Source: Ascidia mentula (lineage: Eukaryota > Chordata > Ascidiacea > Phlebobranchia > Ascidiidae). From it: a stretch of 64,000 nucleotides of DNA. Of this stretch, positions 46,862-59,000 are shown piece by piece. The stretch's first letter is position 1. Each line of letters begins with the position of its first letter. The DNA is taken from positions 18,910,001 to 18,974,000 of the forward strand of contig OX387203.1 of the NCBI GenBank assembly GCA_947561715.1, given 5' to 3'. The notes below the pieces were generated by a model, which did not search any database, was not told the origin of the DNA, and worked only from the letters and a program-made list of their open reading frames with translations. Both the position numbers and the translations under genes were made by a program.

Positions 46862-48671
46862 TTTTAAGTTTCCGAATAAATTCGATCGAATAAACCGAAA
46901 CTAACTTTGGTATCCATCTCTTTTAAACGCAATAAATTTAAACAAAACATGTGCTGGATTGGATCTAAATCCTATCATACAGCCTTTTATTGGCACAGAA
47001 TAACCTCGATTACTGTACCAAATGCTTAAAGTTGATTTTCATCATTTCGGTGACAAAAAAATAAAACGAACAAACATTCGTGCAGTTTGAACAATGATTC
47101 TAATCTAAACTGAACTTTGCGTATTAGAGTTGGATGCAGTAAAATGTTTCGGTTTCGGCCAAACATTTTTGCAAAATTCGGAATATTTATAAAAACCTTA
47201 ATTTTCGGCCGAATAAATTCGGCAAACCGAACTTTCGATGCATCCCTAATTCCTAATCTTTTACTCAAGTGAATTTAAAAATTCTTCTTTGTTTTATTTC
47301 GTGATCCAAGAGGCTTTTGTCGACACCAAAATAAAAGTAGTGAAATATATGCCATACTGGTCCCATGTCGGTGTCACGTATGTGTGTCATTCTGGTGCTA
47401 CGTAGCCCACGTCACTGGTGTCATGTGGCCCAAAAACATACCGGAGACAAGTAGGAATGCCTGACACCATGTGTGTCATGCTGGTGCCACGCGGCCGAAA
47501 ATTCGGTGACAATTGTGCTACGCTGGTGCCATGTGGCCAAAAATTTGTTCTATGTTTGCCATTCTGGTGCTACGTGGCCCATGTCACTTTTTCTTAGACC
47601 AGGTTGATCCCAATGAAATTTGCAAAGGAAAATCCAAGCGAATGAATGAAGCACATGGGGGTGTTGATTCCTTTTAACTTTGGCGACGAAAACGAGAAAA
47701 ATCTGTAAACTTCGCCGATTTAATTCGTGCCATAGCATCGACCCCCAGCATACCTAGTGTAAAACCATGTTTGCTGTTAAGTGCAACATTAAACTCATCA
47801 GTTTACAGAAGGATACATAAATATTTACGCCGACCTTTTTGCGTCATAGATTATTGCATTGCTTTAGCTGAGCGAAAAATATGATGACGCTCATAAAACG
47901 TCAAATAACAGCGATTGAGCAGCAAGGTTTGCAGGAAGGGAAAAGATTGGAGATGTTTAAAACAAATCAAATTGATCCCTCGATTTGTATGAGGGGAAGA
48001 GAATATGGAGTTTGCCACGTATTTAAGCAGGAGATGCCGCCGAAAACCAAAAATTTGAACGCCCCAAACGAGTTCATGTTGGTGCGTAGTGTTTACAAAT
48101 GTAACGTAAATCGTCCCTATATGTAACGCCACTAGGTGTCACAATATACCAATATTGCTGTAGCTTTTGCATGCCCATTGTATAAATGTTCCCGCCTTGT
48201 TTCTCCGTGTTGATGCCCAACGAATGACAAAGAAAATTACCAGAAAGTGAAGTCTTTTCCTGGCCGTTTTGCCAGGAAATTCAAGTTTACTGACTCCATG
48301 CTTATCTCTGCATAAACCTATGTAAAATGCCGCTTTGATCCATATTTTTTCACAACGAAGTACATATTAAGCCAAGCCCATAAATGCCCACAATCACCAT
48401 TGTTTGCTTAAAATGTAAGGGTTGTCTGTGTGATTCCAGGTTCTTTCCGCCGCAAAAACAAAAATTTTGTTCGTGCGTCATAGAGAAATTTGGCCAAAGC
48501 TGCTACGCGTTGATTTTTTAAATTTTTACGAAAAGTTCTGGTTTATTAAATTACTTAGTGTTCAAAAGGCGTGCAAAACATATAATTGTCCTCTATAACT
48601 GTTCCTTTGAAACTTATCACCTCACCGGTTATCTAATTAATCACGTGCTACGTTTTGAAACACTTTTCTGC
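46616..48671. other. Intergenic with simple repeats
   Basis: A (ATT)n microsatellite at about 46,829-46,862. 47,345-47,590 is a decayed repeat of a roughly 25-bp word (GTCATGCTGGTGCCACGTGGCC and variants). A plus-strand frame at 47,881-48,126 (81 codons from ATG) is open but has no recognised family; it could be a first exon. Confidence 0.45.
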
Positions 48672-49155
48672 CCTGGTGATCCCAGTGACGTTATCGTTAC
48701 TGACTATGTTTTTGTCAGTCAGTCATAAATGGATGAAAGTTAAATTGAAGCTCAATTGTATTATATAAATTAGAAGAACATTACAATTATCCTCATAATG
48801 CTCTGATTAGAAAATAAAACAACTGTTCTCAAGCACAATCTGTCTGGTGACACAGAAATAGTTTTTTTGTTCTAAATCATCACGTCACTCTTTTCTTCAT
48901 TATTTAAACTTAACCTGGTGATCCCAGTGACGTTATCGTTACTGACTATGTTTTTGTCAGTCAGTCATAAATGGATGAATGTTAAATTGAAGCTCAATTG
49001 TATTATATAAATTAGAAGAACATTACAATTATCCTCATAATGCTCTGATTAGAAAATAAAACAACTGTTCTCAAGCACAATCTGTCTGGTGACACAGAAA
49101 TAGTTTTTTTGTTCTAAATCATCACGTCACTCTTTTCTTTATTGTTGAAACTTAA
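48672..49155 (+). repeat. 242-bp tandem duplication
   Basis: 48,672-48,913 is repeated at 48,914-49,155 with only a few differences (for example GATGAAAGTT against GATGAATGTT). It lies just beyond the 3' end of the type I receptor gene. Confidence 0.9.
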
Positions 49156-49268
49156 CGTTCACAAAATTCTACGACAAAAATGGATGGATCCAATAACTCT
49201 GGCACAGTTACAATTCAATATATTGTTTTAACATAAATCGATTATATTATTAAGAGGTGTGATTAAAA

Positions 49269-49405
49269 CTAAACACATTTCATGTAAGCTTCCTCAGGGT
49301 TGTTTTTCACACTCGTATTTACGTAATCCGGTTGATTGATGACGTCATAGTTGTGGACAACTTTGTTTCTTTCATCTCGACTTCCAACCAATACATATTT
49401 CTCAA
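49269..49405 (-). CDS. Type I receptor B, last exon: cytoplasmic tail
   Basis: 137 nt. EKYVLVGSRDERNK, then NYDVINQPDYVNTSV and PEEAYMKCV before the stop. Confidence 0.65.
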
Positions 49406-50003
49406 CTCCGACGTTTTTTGTGAAATATTTGGAAAGGTTTTATTTATACTGAAGGTTCTGAGGTAAGTTTGGTTACCTGAGGAAATGTGTTTACTCACCT
49501 ATAGAAGCAATATTCTCCATTCTAAGGTTGATTTGATCAACTCTAAAAATAAATATGTTACATTATTACACACCCTACTAGTTGAAAACAAGTAACGTTA
49601 ATCATAAGCAACAGCACACAGACTTACATATGTTTTGTACGCGACCAGAAGCAGATGATCCCAATGACAACAGCAGCAATAAGAATACCATCAAGTGCCA
49701 AAGAGGCTATGTTCATGATTGTAGGGTCGTGACTGTATTGGATTGCATCTGACGAACCTGTGAGAATTGCTGCTGAAGGGAAACAAAAGCATTTGTTCGG
49801 GAAAGTGAAATTACTCTTTCTTAAGTTAATAAAAATGAACTTACGAATGGAGGTTGCAGAATTTGGTTTTGAATTCTTTGTAGCAGAAGTTTGGAGATCA
49901 ATAGCTGCGGTTGTAGATGGGTTTGGTTTGTAGGAGGCTGCGTGGGTTGTGGCGTGACTCGTTGCTATTGTCCTCGTTGTTGCTGCAGCTGTCTGCATGA
50001 CCA
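49269..50003 (-). CDS. Type I membrane receptor, last four exons (copy B)
   Basis: Join in reading order: 50003-49845, 49769-49628, 49542-49499, 49405-49269; all GT/AG and in phase, stop TAG at 49,269. First comes a Thr/Ala/Ser-rich stalk (TAAATTRTIATSHATTHAAS), mucin-like and probably O-glycosylated; then a short outer part; one membrane helix GILIAAVVIGIICFW with RTK after it; and a cytoplasmic tail of about 60 residues with YVLV, YDVI and YVNT tyrosine sites. The N-terminal exons are not identified. The acceptor of the last exon (GTCGGAG) is weak but is the only one that keeps the frame. It lies 2.7 kb downstream of receptor gene B on the same strand. Function unknown; the tail suggests phosphotyrosine signalling or endocytosis. 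Confidence 0.7.
49499..49542 (-). CDS. Type I receptor B, 44-nt exon
   Basis: Acceptor TTTTTAG, donor GTGAGT. Encodes VDQINLRMENIASI. Confidence 0.6.
49628..49769 (-). CDS. Type I receptor B, membrane exon
   Basis: 142 nt, same length and phases as 15,151-15,292. A CAGCAG acceptor allows a one-codon alternative start. Confidence 0.75.
49845..50003 (-). CDS. Type I receptor B, Thr-rich exon
   Basis: 159 nt, acceptor CAACACAG, donor GTAAGT. About one third of residues are Thr or Ser. Absent from copy A. Confidence 0.65.
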
Positions 50004-50019
50004 CTGTGTTGGAATTTAA

Positions 50020-50545
50020 ATAGAAATACATAATGGGTTTTCATGTCAACATATTGTTGTGTTCTTTAGTTGTGAAGTTTGATTCTATTGATTTGTGATC
50101 AACGCCTTGTATGCCATTGCATGATTTTCGAGTATAAATTTAATGCTGGTATCAGTTGACAAATATATCTCGAGGCATCATTGTATTCTGTACTTCTCCA
50201 CCTGTATGTTGAATCAAGTAAAGTTAAAAAAAATCAAATAAAGGTTGAATGTATCTGAGCTGTCTGTACGTCCGGTGTGTCGGAATTTGCATAGAAATAC
50301 ATAACAACTTAATAGTCAATTATTTTTAAAAATAGGTTTTTATAAAAACTTATTGTTAGATTCTTCAGTTGTAAAGTTAGATTTTATTGATTTACGATCC
50401 AAGCGTTGTTTGCCAGTGCATATTTTCAGAATATTATTTTTAATGCATTTGGGTAATTACCTACTGGTATTCTTTTGACAAATATATCTAGAAGTAACAT
50501 TGCATTCCGCACTTCTCTACTTGTATGTTGAATCAATTGAAGTTA
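50020..50545 (+). repeat. Diverged tandem duplication of about 250 bp
   Basis: About 50,020-50,270 and 50,280-50,545 share AGAAATACATAA, TTGACAAATATATCT and ACTTCTCCACCTGTATGTTG in the same order, with many differences, so this is an old event. Confidence 0.7.
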
Positions 50546-52700
50546 ATGAACCCATTATCACACAATACTTTTCTCTGGTTGCGATCGGTCCCCAGCGCCC
50601 ACTGTCCATTGACAATATTTGAAAAACGATGCCCACTAATAGTTGCTTGTTGCTGCATCCCGTTTAACGACCTCTCTTTAGCAAAATAATCACCATAATG
50701 TGGAAGTCTTCGCCTGGTTTTACGGGCAAGTTATTCATCAGGCAGCAAGCTGAACGGATGAGAATTAAATTGCTTGCAACAATGTCGTTACCGCATCTCA
50801 CTCCAATCATTATTGGTTCCAAGACAAGCATGGGAACGTATATTTGATTTAAATCCATTCAAATAGTTTACTGACTGTGCTTTTCAAAGCGCAATATATT
50901 TGCCTTTATTAGAAAGCTGACTGAATTAAAATGTTGCAAAACGTTTCCATGCTTCTGTTATGATGAGTGTTATGATGTTAATTGTTTATTTCATACATGA
51001 GGGTTTAAGTCACTGTAACTAAGGAACAACTGCAAAACACATAGATCAAAAGAAAACAGTACATACGCCTGGGCGAGAGCGAAAAACCACGCTAACAGAA
51101 CACGCGCGCGACAACACACAGTCTAATACTCACGCAAACGTAGAGCGCGCAAGCCTCAGGGCAACTTGCGTACCGCCATTGGCTCATGCATATTAAGACA
51201 AGTCTTGTCTTAATTTCACAACAATGAGGTATAAGAGTTTATATTTATCATCTTGCTGCAATACAGAAGTAATACCATGCTTTCGCATAGCAAGACAGGA
51301 TCGCCCCACTGCGCAGGCCCTTTATATTTGACGATCAAAGCTCTAATATTCTTGGCGATCACAGCTCTTGCTGCAATATTTACGTTTTGTTGTTACATTT
51401 GTTACTATTCCACATTAACATTACGCCAAGAGATGTTAACCTTAATTACTCAAAAATATTTTCAATGTTTTTCGCAAAAATGTCTGACCACAAAGAATGG
51501 ACGCAGCCAGACACATTGGCTACCTTAACCACACATAGTTTCATTAAAAGGATTCCGCAGGTTAAACATTAGGTCTTAAACTCGCTGTTTTTGTTCTTTA
51601 TAAGACAACAACATGAGGGAATCGAGTTAATATTCATTCCTTCCTTACCCTGAGGAAGCCATGTTGGATAACAGGCGAAACGTCGGTCAATAAAGTAACG
51701 TTTTTATTGTGTCAGAAGAACAGATATTAAATTTGACAAAACGATTGTGACATGGTGTGTACACGCACTGTTTCGACCTGTAAGGTCTCATTGTGACATG
51801 TTTGTGAAAGTTTAAATATTTTTTAACGAAAACATTTTGAAGAGAAAAAACTAACCGCTAGTTTGTACCAAACGGTAGTTGATGGCAAAAAGAATTAACT
51901 TCAAACAAAAAATCTTGTTGCTGCTCGTTGGAAGCCACGTTACGATAAACGCAATTCTTATTGGTATTTACACTGACAGTTCGTCCTGCCAAGAATTTTA
52001 CAACATCTTGTTTGCATTAAATTATACTCATCCATGTTATCCATGATACACAGGTTTATGTACAAGTCATGTGAGAGGGGGTTTTTAGGGGGGGGGGGGG
52101 GTAACTTTTTTCGGTGACGTTTTGTAGTTGGCAGAATATATTTCCCTCAACCAGTAGTTTGTCTTGGTTTCATGGAACATTTCTAACATCAAAATATCAT
52201 ATTTACAAGTAAACGATCACCCAGCAACACGATAAGTTCATATCCGTCGTCAAACACATAATATTTCATCTCATACGGTGGATGGTACTTTGCACGCCAC
52301 AAATGCACTCAAATGTGTCTCCAATTCGATAGAAAACAAAATAAAGTGGTGAAGTCCCTCGAAGCAAGGGGAATCACCGCATCATTTTAATGTCCAAATG
52401 ATTCTACCCAAGTTGATGTCAAGCGTTCCAACACTCACACATAATAAGAGTGACCATGTGTTGGATGACGAGTCGGACCAACTCATCACGTGAGTCATAC
52501 CATGGTACAAAAAATGATTACTCAAAAATACAACTAAAAATGACCGGGCATTAATAGAGACATGGAAACAAAAAATGTCATTAGAAATATCAATTTTGTG
52601 TTGGAATTACTCTGCCATCACAAATAGAATTCTACACATAAGCGTATGGATTCGATGTCAGAAAAATTACTTCATATTTTGCACAAAACCAAACCCAAGG
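50546..52700. other. Intergenic part of duplicated segment B
   Basis: Matches 15.63-17.67 kb. A block of about 260 bp (50,968-51,228) is present only here and contains a perfect 11-bp-arm inverted repeat centred at 51,203 (ATTAAGACAAG, one base, then its complement). A run of 12 G lies near 52,090. The conserved open frame at 50,664-50,858 is described at 15.55 kb. Confidence 0.5.
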
Positions 52701-52706
52701 TTTATT
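52701..52706 (-). terminator. Poly(A) signal overlapping the stop codon of receptor gene B
   Basis: AATAAA on the minus strand starts with the last base of the TAA stop codon (52,706-52,708). Confidence 0.6.
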
Positions 52707-53025
52707 TACAGAGCAGTTTCTGCTTCAACCACATGTAAGTTTTGTCGGTTAGCAACCACAAACACATTTTCCTGTTGCTCTTCCTGTGGTTGAGGCCTGA
52801 AAACGGCACGTAGGACATCCCGGACTCTATCATACAGGAGTTTCGGTGCGTTGGAGTAGATGAGGGGATTTAGAGAGCTGTTGATGGGGAGTAGGATGAT
52901 TGCTGACACAGCGTACATCACTGGAGGCATGGGGACTCCACCAAAGTTTACAAATGCCATGATTGAAATTGGAACCCAGCAGAGAAAATCGGTAATTATC
53001 AGTCGGAGGATTTTCTTTTGCATTT
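52706..53025 (-). CDS. Receptor B: TM6, TM7 and C-tail exon
   Basis: 320 nt, same length as A, with FLCWVP and NPLIY. Ends in TAA. Confidence 0.9.
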
Positions 53026-56000
53026 CTGCCGAAACAAACAGCATTTCTGGAATAATATGTTTGCAAATACGAATGCGATTACCTTTGTTTTGTCTTGCCA
53101 CCCTGCCATCTCTTGATCTCTCGTTCACTTTCCTGGCACTGGCAGTTGTCTTCTTGTAAATCCACAAATACGTAAATGCCACGAACATGAAGGCCAGGAA
53201 ATTAAGAGTAATAATGGCGATTGAAAATCCCCATGCCTTGTCGTTGGTTGTTACATAAAGTTTGCTGATGCAAACGCTGCTGCTGCTGTAATATCTACAC
53301 ACAGATAATTTTGGGGCGATAAAATTGAACATTTTGCGATTATATAAACGTACCCCAAATATCCAGAAATATCAAATAACTCAGTGTAATTGTAATCCTC
53401 AAGAATATCCAGAAAATCCATCCAGGAATTAGCATCATTCACTCGCATTATGGCAGTGTTGAGTTCTTGGGAATCGTTGCTTGTGAAGTTGTGTTGGAAA
53501 GTTACAAATCGATCCATGAAGTTATTCATGCCTGTATACGCAGCGCTAGTGTCATTCGAAACTGGTTTCACCACCAAAAAAACGACAAAATATCTTACTA
53601 GAGAAGTCGACTGCAACATTTTCAAAAAACGGATTCTCATTCATCCAAGCTTTGGTTTCGAACAAATGTTGAAGTTGAGTTGTGAGTGGAATAAAAGCAA
53701 TTGTAAACGAGAATGCCCAGGAGAGGATAATGGAAAGGATGACTGTTTTCAATTCCGGTTTCAAGGATGCATCGAGCGGCTGAAACAAAAGAGAACATTG
53801 ACGTGTTTTCATTAAAAGTAATAAGTTTGCTAGCTCGGCGTTCGTTTCAAATCGTGGGATGTTGAACATAGTTGTCAGTTCGAATCCCATCGGACTGGAA
53901 ATTGCTCCTTCTTTCTATACCCTGTAGTTCCCAAATTGGGCAAAACTGCGTCATTTTAACAACATTCGTTTTAGTTTCGTTTCTCATGTCAGGCTCAGAT
54001 TCTAGCGATATCTGTGAGTGTGAAAATAAATAGGTTTCTGGAGATAAAAGATTTCCAGAGAGAAAGTTGTCGTAAAATTTTGGTAAGGGCCGTCACCGGT
54101 TTAACGAAGTTGGCAATAGCTGACTTAATCAAATACAATTGTTTCACTTACGTTTGTCACAGCATACAGTCGGAATATGGTCAATAGAACCATTGTAAAC
54201 ACCGATGTTTCGCTTGAAAGCAAAACCAATACCCCCATTGTGGTGCAACTTCCGCTTGATCTCCATATAAGGTCATTGGCACAATAATTTCCGGAGTATC
54301 TGACACCAGCGGCGCCCAGCATGATCAGATAAACTCCCATGAGTAGATCGGAAACGGATAGATTCAAAACAAGCAGATGGTTTGTGCGAAATGCAGCAGA
54401 TTGTGATTCTGTCGTCGCCAACGTTTTACCTTCCATCACCATGACAACCTTAAAACAAATTAAAGGAATATAACACGTGTTCTTATTGTGCAACCAAGAC
54501 TAAACAAACTTTGTTTATTTTACCAAATTTCCGGCAATGGCGAGCATCCCCATTATCCACACAATGGCTCGTAGAAATGGGCTTGCAATCAACTCGTATC
54601 GTGATGAAAATATGTTTTCGTCAATTACTTTTGTATTTGTTGGACATTCGTCTGACCAATCAGAGCAGTCGCCGACTCCATTGAATTTCTATGTGGAGTA
54701 AATTAAAGAAAACTTTGTAGTTAAGTTGGTCATATTGGCGTCTGTAAACAGCACAATGCGAAATTACTGTTTTGTATGTAATTGGTGAACAACGGAACTA
54801 TGGAAATTGGATAAGAAATGTGTACTGCAATATACACGTGTAGTTTTATATACGTTAATTGGCCAGAAAAGTGGCGAGAAAAATAAGAACTAATTGGTAG
54901 ACTGACAGTTCTCATCTGGTAGCAAACGTTGAGGTGTGCTTGTGTGGTTAAGTGTAAAAAACATGACTTTTGCAGTGGGTCGCACTTTATTCTTTGATAT
55001 TCGTCCTTTTAACATTGGGCGCTTCTAAATTTGTGTTCTTATTGACGTCATTTTGTTTAATTATGAAAGTAGTCGCCTCTGTAGTTCGGTTCCAAACTTT
55101 TGTTTTGATGGTGAGTCGTTAGTACAGGGTGAACTGAGCGTTTACCATGGTTGAGGTAGGCAAATTAAGCGTTAAAAACGGAGAAAAGATCTTTCTAAAT
55201 CGGTCCTAAAACTTCCATACCCGCCCTCCCAATAACTTTATTGCGAATTCGGGTTCGCTGAATTAATTTCGGTCACAATAGTAACACGCACGGAATCAAA
55301 ACATCTTTGCCACAGGACACAAAACTTTAAATATTGTTAACATGTGTTTACCTTCTCCTTCTTAACGAACAATGGATCTTTGTTTTCGCAATAAAACCTC
55401 CCGTCCTTTGTGCAGTGTATTTCGTCACTTTGATTATCGCAGTTAATTGTGAGGTCACAAACATCCGATTCGTTGATAGAAATCTGTCACAGAAATCTGG
55501 GAAATACTTAAACCGTCTTTGTGGTTAACTGTGTGCGAAAGATTCAACAAAGGGCATTATGACAAACAATACTGAACAACAGACAACGATACCTATTTGA
55601 CTTTTATAGTTAAAATACAGTTTTGAAGCAATTTTACTCTAATTCTTGCAATTAAGGAGTCTTGCATTTTTTGTTGACAAGAAATAACTTTACTTTGGCT
55701 CCATTTAACGTTGGACAGTAGAATCTTCCTTCCTTTGTGCACAATTCTTCTGGATATTCGTCACTTTCATCCTTGCAATCGATGAAACCGTCGCATACTT
55801 TGGACATAGGAATATTGAGAAGTCCGTCTTTTGTGTCACAGTGTTTCCGATGTTTGCAAAGTTGAGGATCTTCATCGTGGTTGAAGTATCGAGGTATGTC
55901 ATAATTGCGGATGTGACCATCGCAATCCCGCTTCCCATCGCACAGTTGTTTGTTGTCGAACCTCCTCCCCCACAGCCCATACTATGTAAAACACATCACG

Positions 56001-59000
56001 TGGTTTCTGGTATGTTTTTGAGCGAACAATTTGTTGCTCATGCTGGAAGGAATATTTTTGTTATTATTTTGAACGAAAGGCTTGTCAGGATTTCGTGGCT
56101 GTTACATGAGGTTTTATCATTAGTAAATTTTGATGGAAAACCGTTGATTGGTTAATTTATCAAAAGTTTTACTCCCCACTACATCTCACAGTTGGTTTTG
56201 GGCAATAGGATGGTATTCCAAACTCTGAGCTTTTGAAATTTAAGTACATTACAAACAGTTAACAAATGTACAAAGTGTCAAAGAGCGCGAACAATTTTCC
56301 ATGATGACACGGAATTTGGTTGTAAATATTTAAGATGTTTTAACTCGCGATAAAAGTATTCAAACTTATCCGTAACGATATTACTGGGATGTTTGTTGGC
56401 TACGACGGTGAAGTTCGGTATTACGATGGCTCAACCTCATCAGACACCGGGTTCGTACATCATCCGTAAAGATTATGGCGAAGCGAGATGCGACGAAAGT
56501 GATATCCACCCTAGAGCAGCCGAATACAACGCGCTTTGGTGGAATTAGCTACACCCTGTGTTTTATAGCAACGAAGTAGGTGTAGAGCGGTTATTGTGAT
56601 GATGTCATTGAATGTTGCCCAATAGTATATAACAGCATATGTACAACGTAATCTTTTTACATGCAACAGTGTTTGAAGTGATCGCGATGGCGCCACAGAC
56701 AGGAACATTTTGAATTGAAATAAATGCATGATCTCGGTACTGTGACGTTGTCGTATCTAACACAAACATCTTCGAGACACAGGTATCCATGTAATTGCGC
56801 AGTGTGACTTTCTTTGATCATATAAGAATGAATCAATGTATTAAAAAATCATATCATTGTGCTTCGTGGATTAGTTCGCTTTGAAACGAACAATTTTAAT
56901 TGCAAAACCACAACATTGGTTGTAACTCGCTTCATGTCTCTGATTGTTGGTTTGTTCCACTGTAGTTTAGAAAACTACAGGAACCAAACCATAAAGGTAA
57001 CAAATATTCATTGCGTTCGACTGCGTAAACATTGTTGCAAACGTTTGTTTAAACTGAAGTTTGTCCAGCAAGTAAGTAAGTATATTGTGTTGGTAAGAAC
57101 CTACAAATCTACGTAAACATCTAAACCATTTTCATTATTTCTGGTAAACTTATTTCCGACTAAAAATAAGTTATGCATTCTCACTTACCCTACACCACAA
57201 CTCCCCCTGTATGTAGTTGGTTGTTGTTGTTGTTGAGCAGTCGTTCTTCACTTCCTCATCAACACTGAAAATATTTGACTGTTTCGGGTTTATTTTATAA
57301 TTAAAAACTCAAATTGAATGCAGATGATATTTACTTGCGACTCCTGTAGTAATTAAACAAACATTTTTGAAACCCATACATGGGAATTCAGCTCAGAACT
57401 GACCCAAAATTACGAAAGGAAGTTTAACCTCAAAATACCTGCCGCACTCCACTGAAGCACAAATGCCTCACACTGAATTTGTTCTCTTGTTATCACATCA
57501 ATAGTATGTCAAGAAATATAAACAATACCAAACATTCGCTTTATCCTAATTGGTTTTGAAACACGGCAGCTGAAGAACACAAAGATATTGAAATCACCAA
57601 AGTCTTTTTCGACTACAATACTTTGTAATCAAGGCCCAAAACATCTTTATGATGTCATAACAGTAAAGGCCCGTTTACACTACAGACGATTCTGTGTTTG
57701 TTTTATTGTGCGCGCGTGCTGAGTTCTGCTGGGATGGTATGTGCCGGTCTGTGCTTGGATGTGCTCGCTTTTGCTCGACGAGCATAAATTCGGGCATAGT
57801 TGGGCACATTTCAGCACACATTGATGCGAAAGTGCAGCGCGACTGCCTAAAAATGTAGGACGTATATTATTTTGGTTTGTGGTTGTGTGATGTGACCGCG
57901 TTTGACATGTGAGCGATTGTTTTGAGCGCACGAAATGGTGCCGTAACTAAATTACAAAGTGGTGTGTGGAACGGCATCTCAGCGGGATGCTGCTGTGCTG
58001 GAAAACCATTGTCCTGTTTCAATTATACCATCTTTGTTTTGATTATCTGTAGTGCTACCTTGCGTCGTAAAAAAATATCTAAAACAGTAACTTCCTTAAA
58101 TATGTAACACAGTAAATGCCTTAAGTATGTAACACAGTACATGCCTTAAGTATGTAACACAGTACATGCCTTCTGTTGAAGAATACGTACAGCCAATAGC
58201 AACAACTTCAATTTGTACCTATGATAACGCTGGCGGGGCCGAGAAATGCAAGGCAAGAGTCCTTAAAAATTATCAACTTAACTTGTCACTTGCACTTGTC
58301 GGTTTCGTGTTCGATTATTCCAGTAGTGTAAACACCGTGTGTGCCAGACTGTGCTGTGCGGTGCCAAACTATGTTCGTGTGTAAACGGGCCTTTAAGAAA
58401 TGGGTATTTTTCCTGCAGCGGCGAAACACATCCTTAACACCTGCATTAGTTTACGAGTCGTGCCAATGAAAACAAGTCATGTAGTATTTACAGACACTTA
58501 ACACACCTTACACTATTGCAAGTCATAGATTTCTGGTGACGCAATGGATGTCAGTGGTTTTAATCCAAAGAATAAACTAATGCTTTATCACTTACTAATG
58601 AAACTTGCCACAATCTTTGGTTTTCCCAGGTTGACAAAAACATTCATCACTTTTATCGGGACAGTCGGTGACGTCATCACACACATTTGACCTTGAGATG
58701 ATCATTGGGTCATTTGTACATTGAAAACATGAACGATGATTAAATGTCTGAGAACTTCGAATGTCTCTGCAAATGAAGTCCATTCTATTTGAATAAGAAG
58801 TGATGATGCTTTTAGCGAAACATGTTTTCTTTACAATAAACTGCGTTTGACACGAGGTTATTTATATTGTAACATTACATAAGTCCATTCTGTCTTATCT
58901 TAACTGAAAGATACTTTCAACAAACCACAACGTTTCATCAGTACCTGGCGTCTCCATTCTCCGAGGTGTAACACAAATCAGATTTATCATCACAATCGGC

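Noticed and set aside
47881-48126. 81-codon plus-strand ATG frame as a gene
   Set aside because: Open and possibly a first exon, but with no homology, signal peptide, splice partner or duplicate to support it; mentioned only within the intergenic entry.
51253-51528. Plus-strand frame with a membrane-like stretch (ALIFLAITALAAIFTFCCY), also at 15,987-16,124
   Set aside because: Differences between the two copies are almost all amino-acid changing and the A copy stops early; it is better explained as AT-rich non-coding sequence.
53251-53640. Frame reading through the 37-bp intron in gene B from an upstream ATG
   Set aside because: It is out of frame with the TM4 exon; the splice model keeps both exons and fits copy A.
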